Shown in pieces: positions 1 through 5,659 of a stretch of 7,430 bases of DNA. A program made the translations under genes and the position numbers. The stretch is taken from assembly GCA_012513545.1 (NCBI GenBank), contig JAAZCB010000338.1, positions 1 to 7,430 on the forward strand, in the 5' to 3' direction. The DNA is from Clostridiaceae bacterium (lineage in GTDB: Bacteria > Bacillota_A > Clostridia > Acetivibrionales > Acetivibrionaceae). Every line of letters starts with the position of its first letter. Position 1 is the first letter of the stretch. The notes below the pieces were generated by a model. The model was not told the DNA's origin and made no database searches. It worked only from the letters and a program-made list of their open reading frames with translations.

Positions 1-115
1 ATCGGGACTTACAGTCGGGACAGGCGGCAATTAAAGGAAGTCCATTATTTCTTTAGCTAAAAGTATGAATGATTTCTTTAGTATTTATAAAATTGTTTGC
101 TTTATTTCTTTATTT
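1..115. other. Left-edge sequence with a short direct repeat, no gene
   Basis: No coding region is visible. The first ~30 bases are GC-richer than what follows and contain the heptamer TCGGGAC twice (2-8 and 15-21), 13 bases apart. The rest is AT-rich and lies downstream of the truncated pectinesterase on the minus strand. The expected remainder of that enzyme is not readable here in any frame. The repeat could be the edge of an element cut by the window boundary, but nothing identifies it. Confidence 0.4.
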
Positions 116-505
116 TCATTCCAGATTTTCTTCCTGATCTGGAATTGAGAATCTAAGATTATTTGCTTTATTAAAATGAAGAGTCGAAGTGATACTTATC
201 CCTTCATCAATCGATTTATTAAAAATGACGGTTTTGTCAGCGCTTTGTCCGATAAATGAGACATTTGAAACGGAAAATGTGGTCATCTGGTTGGAATTGC
301 CGGTAAGAGTTCCTACATCATATTCTCCATCGGGAAAAAAGAGATAAAAACGCTCAGCCGATGATGCGGCAGCGGCGGCCATGGCTTCTTTAAAATTGCC
401 ATTTACACCTATTACAAAATTGAAAGGTCTCTTGGTTACAGCAAATAAAGCCTGAGTTAACGTTAAAACCAAAGCAATGATGTGAGCATGTTTTGGTCTT
501 TTCAT
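116..505 (-). pseudogene. 3'-truncated secreted pectinesterase (CE8-like), N-terminal fragment
   Basis: Family members de-esterify pectin outside the cytoplasm, and intact catalytic domains are about 300 residues. This 129-residue ORF keeps only the beginning. Residues 1-22 look like a Sec signal peptide: a basic KRPKH start, a hydrophobic IIALVLTLTQALFA core, and likely cleavage after LFA. Then comes GVNGNFKEAM, FFPDGEYDVGTLTG and VSFIGQSADKTVIFNKS, typical of the first turns of the pectinesterase beta-helix, where a small repeated Ala run precedes the FPDGEY strand. Similarity fades after about residue 117 (HFNKANNL). The last 12 residues look unrelated, so the catalytic Asp/Arg/Gln region is missing and the product cannot be an active esterase. 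The ATG at 505 is preferred over 508 because AAGG lies 6 bases upstream of it and only 3 from the other. No partner gene is adjacent. The family call is from motif memory, not a search. Confidence 0.72.
118..145. repeat. Perfect 9-bp inverted repeat at the pectinesterase truncation
   Basis: ATTCCAGAT at 118-126 is the exact reverse complement of ATCTGGAAT at 137-145, with a 10-base loop. It covers the last codons and part of the stop codon of the truncated minus-strand ORF. No T-run follows on either strand, so it is not a classic intrinsic terminator. It could stabilise a transcript end or mark the rearrangement that removed the rest of the gene. Confidence 0.5.
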
Positions 506-878
506 CATAAACCTTCATAGATTGAATGGGTCGATTAATGGATGAATACTTTTAATAATATACTGGAAAGTTATGGAAATAAGCAGGGAATATTTCAGGC
601 AAGAATATCTGGTGTTTTTACTATATCGATTTGTTTGACATTAACCGCACAGACCTTTAGGTTATGGCTGCGACTTGCTTCGCTAACTATGATTCTTTTG
701 ATTACTGTGATTAATTTGATTTCTCAGAACACTTTTCAGATGCTTATGTTCTATTAATAAGGCTACTTATCTCATTCCTCCTATCATTGTCCCAATCAAA
801 GTAATCATACTAATCAAAGTTCAGACATTCCACAATTCTTCAAATAAAGGGTTTAGACTATTCCGGCCATCCATTTTT

Positions 879-891
879 GGTTCCCGGAACC
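879..891. repeat. Short palindrome GGTTCC-C-GGAACC
   Basis: Two 6-base arms that are exact reverse complements flank a single central C. This compact symmetrical site lies in a GC-richer patch. It may be a protein-binding site or part of a decayed repeat. No gene is positioned to suggest which. Confidence 0.35.
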
Positions 892-1026
892 TTGATCTAA
901 TGTGCCCCGGTTTCCAGGACTGATATTTTACCCTCTTTTGGGCTATATAGGTCATAAGTTTTATCTTTTTCCATGACTGCAACTTCAGAAATCTAATATG
1001 GGCAGGCTATACCGAGGGTCGGGAAA

Positions 1027-1064
1027 CCCCCTAGATTCCCCCGAAGGGGGATTTCCGGAAGGGG
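1027..1064. repeat. C/G-rich compound hairpin
   Basis: The core stem is TCCCCC (1037-1042) with GGGGGA (1046-1051) around a GAA triloop. An outer CCCCC (1027-1031) can pair with GGGG (1061-1064), enclosing the core with internal mismatches. It stands out from the AT-rich surroundings. There is no T-tract, so it is not a standard terminator. Such hairpins occur in dispersed intergenic repeats, but copies cannot be counted from one window. Confidence 0.45.
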
Positions 1065-1268
1065 ATAAGAGCAATATTGAAAGCTCTGCAAGCAGGGAAA
1101 CGATTAAAATGTAATCACTGATTCGACCTTAACATATAACTCTACCACATCTAATCTTTATCACATTAATCATGCAAATCACCCGAATCATAGTATTATT
1201 TAAGTTATTTTCTACATCAGATACCTGAGTAGTTACAAAATTAATTAATTTCTTGATAGGTCGAAAAT

Positions 1269-1273
1269 GGAGG
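1269..1273 (+). promoter_or_regulatory. Ribosome binding site fixing the propeller gene start
   Basis: GGAGG followed by a 6-base spacer to the ATG at 1280. The alternative in-frame ATG at 1253 has no such site and would put nine extra polar residues before the signal peptide, so 1280 is the better start. Confidence 0.75.
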
Positions 1274-1279
1274 TTACCG

Positions 1280-2437
1280 ATGTCAAAGTTTACAGGATGT
1301 TTCGTTTTCTTGTTTTGTTTAATGGTGATTGATGGTTACAGCATGTGGCAGAGAGCCACAAAGCACAATCTGAATGCAATAGTCTGGACCGGTGATCAGT
1401 ATGTCTGCGTAGGCGATTCCGGAACAGTCCTGAAATCGCATGATGGATATACATGGATTCAGGTTCCGTTTCCTGCTTCTGATGATTTAAAGTCGATTAA
1501 AAAGCTTGATACGATGCTATTAATAAAAAGCGGGAATGCAGGTTCTTATTTTCTTACCAACAGTTTATTGCAGACATTCGAAGCAAAAAGCAATGTCGTT
1601 TTTAATGACGATTCCTTAACATACTTTGATCAGTCGATCTTTTTTATTGATACTTTTAATACTCCATTTGAGGTTTCACATAAAATCGCCAGATTTTCTC
1701 CTAAGGTCAGTCAGTCTCCTGTAAGTACTGTCTGGATTCCAGATTATGAAGATCTTTCTAAAGATTTTATCAGACTTTGGTCCATAGCCAGCAGTCCTGC
1801 CCGAATTGTAGCATGCGGGGAATACACTACCGAAAATCCGGATGGAAGTGGCAAGCTCAATGTATTTGTAATTTCATCTGCAGATGGAACCAATTGGGAT
1901 ACAATCGAGCTTCCATCATTATTAAATATTCGAAAGGTATTATGGACAGGAGAGCAATTTATTGCATGTGGAGGTTGGGGGCTGGCCTTTTCAGAAGATG
2001 GTATCCAGTGGCAACCGTTCACTTTTCATACAAATCTTGATACCCGAAGATGTTTATATGGTTATGGAAAACTTTTAAATTCAGATTCCTATGCTGTATA
2101 TACCATAAACGGAACATCCGTATTGGATACCTTCCTTGTGGCAAAGCGATGGTTTCAATCTGAGGATTTTACAGTCAGCGCAACTGCAATCTCATTGTCT
2201 GCTGCAGTTTCGGTGGGAAACTCGGGTAATATTGCTGTATTTTCGGATACGGAAAAGCAATGGGTTAAGTGCACTACATCGATTACTTCCAATCTCAACG
2301 ACATTTGCAGCAATGGCAAAATGTTTGTAACTGCGGGAGATCAGGGGTGCATTGCGGTTTCATCAGATGGCAAATCATGGGAACACAGTGTATTGCTTTA
2401 CAAAGATACTACGTTGTCAAGTTTCCATCTCCAATGA
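1280..2437 (+). CDS. Exported Asp-box (BNR-like) beta-propeller protein, probably 3'-truncated
   Basis: A 385-residue protein with an N-terminal hydrophobic stretch (about residues 6-19, FVFLFCLMV) that reads as a signal peptide or anchor, so it should act outside the cytoplasm. The rest is repetitive beta-propeller sequence with four S-x-D-G-x-x-W Asp-box motifs: SHDGYTW (53-59), SADGTNW (200-206), SEDGIQW (238-244) and SSDGKSW (361-367). Asp boxes are preceded by blade strands such as IVWTGDQYVCVGDSGTVL and VLWTGEQFIACGGWGLAF. This resembles Ycf48/sialidase-type propellers of unknown role in environmental bacteria. Asp boxes are structural, and no glycosidase active-site set is visible. The 3' end is suspicious: after TTLSS, which looks like the opening of another blade, the frame stops within four residues and the DNA continues as a different gene's tail. 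The protein may lack its last blade(s). Ligand or enzyme activity cannot be assigned. Confidence 0.78.
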   Translation: MSKFTGCFVFLFCLMVIDGYSMWQRATKHNLNAIVWTGDQYVCVGDSGTVLKSHDGYTWIQVPFPASDDLKSIKKLDTMLLIKSGNAGSYFLTNSLLQTFEAKSNVVFNDDSLTYFDQSIFFIDTFNTPFEVSHKIARFSPKVSQSPVSTVWIPDYEDLSKDFIRLWSIASSPARIVACGEYTTENPDGSGKLNVFVISSADGTNWDTIELPSLLNIRKVLWTGEQFIACGGWGLAFSEDGIQWQPFTFHTNLDTRRCLYGYGKLLNSDSYAVYTINGTSVLDTFLVAKRWFQSEDFTVSATAISLSAAVSVGNSGNIAVFSDTEKQWVKCTTSITSNLNDICSNGKMFVTAGDQGCIAVSSDGKSWEHSVLLYKDTTLSSFHLQ

Positions 2438-2765
2438 CAGGAACACATACAGGAGATTCAAAGAGGAATACGCTATGGTCGTTCAGAAAGCTGTGGAGGA
2501 TGTGTATCCACTATCCAAAGGGAAAATCGAAGTTACAGATGTGACCACGCCCATGACGACACTCCACATTACCGGGAATTGGCAAGCTGCCTACGAGGGA
2601 TGGACACCTACCATAAAAAACCTCAAGACCCGTGTTCCCAAGACTCTCCCCCGTCTGAAAAACTTCCGGATGGCCGGACAGTGGACTGAACCCGGTGGAG
2701 GGATTCCCACAGCAGTCAGGTCCGGCCGTGACGCTGTATACATGATTAGTAAAAATGACAAACTA
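2415..2765 (+). pseudogene. C-terminal remnant of a CrtI/phytoene-desaturase-like FAD oxidoreductase
   Basis: The plus-strand frame of about 2433-2763 reads NDRNTYRRFKEEYA, then KIEVTDVTTPMT, TGNWQAAYEGW, and FRMAGQWTEPGGGIPTAVRSGRDAVYMI. The last block is the C-terminal FAD-contacting signature of the CrtI family (carotenoid desaturases, retinol saturase-like and related NAD(P)/FAD amine-oxidase-fold enzymes), seen as GQW-x-x-PGGG-x-PTA-x-x-SGR. Intact members are about 490-520 residues and begin with a GxGxxG dinucleotide-binding motif. Here only the last ~110 residues remain and no such N-terminus lies upstream; the beta-propeller gene lies there instead. The ORF is open from 2352 to 2831, but its first part is propeller sequence read in another frame and its last ~22 codons look like read-through. 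It has no start site of its own. The substrate cannot be judged. Confidence 0.7.
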
Positions 2766-2839
2766 AATAAGTCTTTTTCAAAGCACTGTTTTAGTATCTG
2801 TTCGTTTGTGAAATTTCTCTTTTCTCGTTAACGCTGGTT

Positions 2840-2861
2840 AGGTGTCCGCAAACACCTTTTT
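2840..2861 (+). terminator. Possible rho-independent terminator
   Basis: AGGTGT (2840-2845) pairs perfectly with ACACCT (2852-2857) across a 6-base loop, and a run of five T follows (2857-2861). It lies shortly after the CrtI-like remnant on the same strand and could be that gene's original terminator. The stem is short with only moderate GC, so strength is uncertain. Confidence 0.5.
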
Positions 2862-3766
2862 GCCTATTTACCATAATCAGCATGTTAGGCAAATGTCATA
2901 GAATATCTATCGTACAGATAGCTGAAATTTTGATTAAATCATTTTTAGTAAGGCCCAAATGAATTATATTATAGAATATTATTCTTTAGGTTTCTAAGCG
3001 TACATCTATTTTAGTAATCGTAAGAGGAATATACATTATCAAATATTCAGCTCCAATATCACGTGTGTTGCTTTAAATCTAACGAATTCAGAAAAATAAT
3101 TACAGTTGAAGAAATGTAAGTTATTTTGAAACGGCATAAGAAGAGAAAAAATAAGGCCCTAGAAAGTTTAATTAAAATGTATATTAATAAATCATTAATA
3201 TTCGTAAAAGAAGTAATTTGATGATAATATGGCAGTATACGAATGAATTAAATTTGTGAATAACAGAGATTCAATCAATGACTTATTTACTCCTGCTACT
3301 TCAACCATTCCTTTAAAAATTATAGATGTTAATGGTCACACATTAACAATATGGTAAAGCCATAAAAAACAGGTTCAAGGAAGATGTAGTGATTGGCAAA
3401 GGTGAAATAATAAACATGAACTGTCATTAGTGCTATGTTTTTTGGTTTCTTGATGGAAGTTAAGGATATAATATCAGAATAAATATTTAATAAAATTTTC
3501 CATTTCCGAAGGTAATGATTTATAATTGAACACTTTTTTATGTAAATAGCAAAAACAAATGCCAGTATAGGTAAAAACGATTGCCTTTCATATTTGTACT
3601 ACTTAATCTTTACAGAGGACACTTTGGCATCATATACAACAGTGAACGATTTAAATACAGCTGAAGCAGGTGCATTGATTGAATGCGTATTCGTAATGTA
3701 ATGAACAATCGAATAGAAAAAGATCTAAAATAAAATCTAAGTTAAATACCGTCTTTTACAATCGTT
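2862..3766. other. AT-rich region of about 0.9 kb without an intact gene
   Basis: No sizeable ORF occurs on either strand and stop codons are frequent. Two short stretches look more coding-like than their surroundings. One is 3256-3357 (plus, 33 codons from a GTG), containing TPATSTIPLKIIDVNG. The other is 3546-3701 (plus, about 51 codons with no start), containing EDTLASYTTVNDLNTAEAG. Neither has a ribosome binding site or a recognisable family. They may be remains of decayed genes. The accA promoter should be near the right end, but no clear consensus pair is visible. Confidence 0.45.
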
Positions 3767-3771
3767 AGGAG
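3767..3771 (+). promoter_or_regulatory. Ribosome binding site of accA
   Basis: AGGAG with a 7-base spacer to the ATG at 3779, close to ideal. It supports this start and suggests the gene is still translated. Confidence 0.75.
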
Positions 3772-3778
3772 CTCGCAT

Positions 3779-4732
3779 ATGAAACATGAATTTGACTTTG
3801 AGAAGCAAATAGTTGAAATGGAAAAAGCTGTGGAAAAGCTTAGAGATTTAAATGGGGATAAAGATAAATTAATTACGGCTCAACTTCTTGAGCAAGAACA
3901 ACGACTTACAGAAAAGAAAAAAGAGATATATCAGAATCTTACATCTTGGGAGACACTACAAGTAGCTCGTCATCCCAACAGGCCCGTGTTGAGTGATTAC
4001 ATTAAATTCGCATTTACCGATTTTATAGAGCTCCATGGCGATCGGTGTTTTAGTGATGACCGAGCACTTATTGGCGGCTTTGCGACCCTTGAAAACAAAA
4101 AGGTGATGCTGATAGGACATAACAAAGGAAAAAATGTTGAAGAGAATATAAAATGCAATTTCGGTATGCCACATCCAGATGGATATAGAAAAGCTTTACG
4201 TTTGATGAAGTTAGCTGAAAAATTTAATCTCCCCATCGTCACTCTGATTGATACGACGGGAGCTTTTCCAGGTCTGGCTGGGGAGGAACGATGTGTGGCT
4301 GAAGCTATAGCGCGAAATCTTACAGAAATGGCAAAAATCGAAGTACCTATCATTTGTGTTGTCACGGGAGAAGGTGGAAGTGGAGGAGCATTGGCTATTG
4401 GAGTTGGAGATGCATTATTAATGCTATCACATTCTATTTACTCGGTAATCACTCCGGAAGGCTGTGCTACAATACTATGGCGGGATGCATCATTCGCTTC
4501 TGATGCCGCAAATGCAATGAAAATTAAATCTAATTCACATTTTGAACTTGGAGTAATTGATGAAGTTATTGAAGAGCCGATTGGAGGAGCGCATACCAAT
4601 CCACAAAAAACCGCAGAAGTGCTTAAAACTGCTGTTTTAAAATATATTAAAAAATTTGAATCATGGTCTCCTTCCAAACTTATCAACAAACGTTTCGAAA
4701 AATATTCATCGATTGGCAAATTTAATCGTTAA
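3779..4732 (+). CDS. accA: Acetyl-CoA carboxylase carboxyltransferase subunit alpha, divergent copy
   Basis: AccA pairs with AccD as an alpha2beta2 carboxyltransferase that moves CO2 from carboxybiotin on AccB to acetyl-CoA, giving malonyl-CoA for fatty acid synthesis in the cytoplasm. At 317 residues it is full length (E. coli has 319). It has the charged helical N-terminus (about 5-55), FTDFIELHGDR (79-89), GHNKGKN (113-119), NFGMPHPDGYRKALRLMKLAEKF (127-149), the oxyanion-forming GEGGSGGALAIGVGD (197-211), and YSVITPEGCATILWRDA (221-237). It differs from most AccA at normally rigid positions: TTGAFPGLAGEERCV (159-173) where TPGAYPG-[IV]-GAEERGQ is usual; KCNFG where KRNFG is usual; and LSHSIYSV where a Q/E-Y precedes the S. 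It stands alone, with a gene desert upstream and an IS 99 bases downstream, and no accD, accB or accC in view. It could be the organism's only accA, a second paralogue, or an acquired copy. Frame and ribosome site are intact, so it is not obviously dead. Confidence 0.93.
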   Translation: MKHEFDFEKQIVEMEKAVEKLRDLNGDKDKLITAQLLEQEQRLTEKKKEIYQNLTSWETLQVARHPNRPVLSDYIKFAFTDFIELHGDRCFSDDRALIGGFATLENKKVMLIGHNKGKNVEENIKCNFGMPHPDGYRKALRLMKLAEKFNLPIVTLIDTTGAFPGLAGEERCVAEAIARNLTEMAKIEVPIICVVTGEGGSGGALAIGVGDALLMLSHSIYSVITPEGCATILWRDASFASDAANAMKIKSNSHFELGVIDEVIEEPIGGAHTNPQKTAEVLKTAVLKYIKKFESWSPSKLINKRFEKYSSIGKFNR

Positions 4733-4831
4733 TACAAGGCATTTTGTGTCCCGATTCATTTTTGTGGAATGTTCTATATTCTATGTCAAAAATAAAATTG
4801 GATCTATTGTTTCAACAGAGAATTAAACATT
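4733..4831. other. Spacer between accA and the IS
   Basis: These 99 AT-rich bases have no ORF and no convincing intrinsic terminator for accA. The IS therefore sits just beyond the accA stop and interrupts no visible gene on this side. Confidence 0.5.
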
Positions 4832-4888
4832 TGCGTATTCCGGTCTATTCGGCACCCGATTCCGCCGCTATCCGGCACCCTGATCCGG
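4832..4888 (+). repeat. Left terminal repeat array of the IS21 element
   Basis: TCCGG or TCGG-type motifs begin at 4839, 4849, 4861 (TCCGC, degenerate), 4871 and 4884, so steps are 10, 12, 10 and 13 bases. The first four form one block matching the right-end block, and the fifth starts a second block that is not continued. In IS21 such repeats bind the IstA transposase, so these are the probable recognition sites. Confidence 0.8.
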
Positions 4889-4935
4889 AGCGAAGCGACG
4901 CATCGGTTTAAGTATAATAAAGGTGCCGGATCAGG
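4879..4935. repeat. Inverted repeat CCTGATCCGG ... CCGGATCAGG around the istB end
   Basis: Perfect 10-base arms at 4879-4888 and 4926-4935 are separated by 37 bases. The inner arm contains the istB stop codon. The outer arm overlaps the last motif of the left array. It could form a large hairpin in the istB transcript or give a pair of opposed transposase sites. No T-tract supports a terminator. Confidence 0.5.
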
Positions 4936-5659
4936 TGGTAGTTTTTCGCATAGATTCTCCTTTTAATTCGACTTTATAACTGTTATGAAATAATCTATCA
5001 CAGATAGCATCTGCAGTGGTAGATTCTCCAAAAACTGCGTACCATTGTTCCTGTGAAAGTTGACTAGCAATGATTGTTGATGTTGTCAGATAACGTTCCT
5101 CAATGATCTCAAGAAAGTGGTTGCGCTGACTTCGAGTCATCACATCCGGACCAAGGTCGTCAAGTATAAGGACCTGTACATTGCCCAGTTTGTCTATTAC
5201 TTTAAGGTAGTTCCCAACTGCTTGTTCTGCCGCGATCGTTTCAAGGAACTTTGGGACCCGATAATACTTGACACTATTACCATTTAAACATGCATAGTGT
5301 CCAATAGCACAAGCCAGGAATGTCTTACCACAACCAGTTGCTCCTGATATGAGAATATTTTTATGCTGTTTGATAAAGTCACCATTGAGCACATACTCAA
5401 GAGCGTCTCTGTTGAGATTTCTTTTTGCAGAAAACTGTATATCAGCAACAGTGGCAGATGGGATCTTAAGGGATGCCTGCCGCAGCAGGCGTTCGATTCT
5501 GTTTTGGTTTCTCTTGTTATATTCTGCATCGACAATAAATGAAAGTAATGCAGAAGGACTCATTTGTTCAAATCGTGATGATTCGATCAATTGTCGTATC
5601 TGTTCAGACATCGAGTATAAGCGCATCTGTTGTAGTTTTCTTATGGTTTCTTCTATCAT
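4931..5659 (-). CDS. istB: IS21-family transposition helper ATPase IstB
   Basis: A 242-residue AAA+ ATPase related to DnaC. In IS21 it binds target DNA, forms an ATP-dependent assembly and recruits or activates the IstA transposase. An N-terminal helical region (1-95) includes the LYSMSEQIRQL segment typical of IstB. Walker A is GATGCGKT (106-113) and Walker B is VQVLILDDLG (161-170, with D167-D168). A sensor-like STIIASQLSQEQWY stretch (194-207) and DRLFHNSYKVEL near the C-terminus, with the conserved arginine at 222, follow. Length is normal for the family. The start overlaps the istA stop as ATGA, indicating coupled translation. AAGGA (5665-5669) lies 5 bases upstream. All ATPase motifs look intact. 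Confidence 0.96.
   Translation of the reverse strand: MIEETIRKLQQMRLYSMSEQIRQLIESSRFEQMSPSALLSFIVDAEYNKRNQNRIERLLRQASLKIPSATVADIQFSAKRNLNRDALEYVLNGDFIKQHKNILISGATGCGKTFLACAIGHYACLNGNSVKYYRVPKFLETIAAEQAVGNYLKVIDKLGNVQVLILDDLGPDVMTRSQRNHFLEIIEERYLTTSTIIASQLSQEQWYAVFGESTTADAICDRLFHNSYKVELKGESMRKTTT

Larger units (their letters stand above)
509..1268. other. Long non-coding or decayed stretch between the pectinesterase fragment and the propeller gene
   Basis: About 760 bases with no convincing gene. The 71-codon plus-strand frame at 542-757 has no ribosome binding site and a composition unlike a folded protein. AATCAAAGT occurs twice (794-802, 812-820). The part at about 860-1075 is GC-richer, with small palindromes and short coding-like minus-strand frames. 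Promoters for the flanking genes must lie here, but no clear -35/-10 pair stands out. Confidence 0.45.

Noticed and set aside
542..757. 71-codon plus-strand frame as a small membrane protein
   Set aside because: There is no ribosome binding site and no family resemblance. Hydrophobicity is expected from T-rich DNA read in this frame.
780..1200. CRISPR-like array from recurring AATCA-containing words
   Set aside because: The words are short, irregularly spaced and imperfect, with no constant-length repeat or spacer.
1253..1279. Earlier ATG start for the propeller protein
   Set aside because: It has no Shine-Dalgarno sequence and would put polar residues ahead of the signal peptide; the ATG at 1280 has GGAGG at good spacing.
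1260..1285. c-di-GMP-I riboswitch suggested by GGTTACCGATG next to the start codon
   Set aside because: The rest of the conserved aptamer core is absent upstream; the match is a few bases overlapping the ribosome binding site.
1744..2330. Several overlapping frames on both strands inside the propeller gene
   Set aside because: They are shadows of the propeller coding sequence, with no ribosome sites or protein-like patterns.
3956..4719. Minus-strand frames inside accA
   Set aside because: AccA is unambiguous on the plus strand, and these frames are its antisense.
4911..4920. TATAAT at 4913-4918 as an outward or antisense promoter
   Set aside because: No acceptable -35 element lies at 16-18 bases on either strand; such a hexamer is expected in AT-rich DNA.
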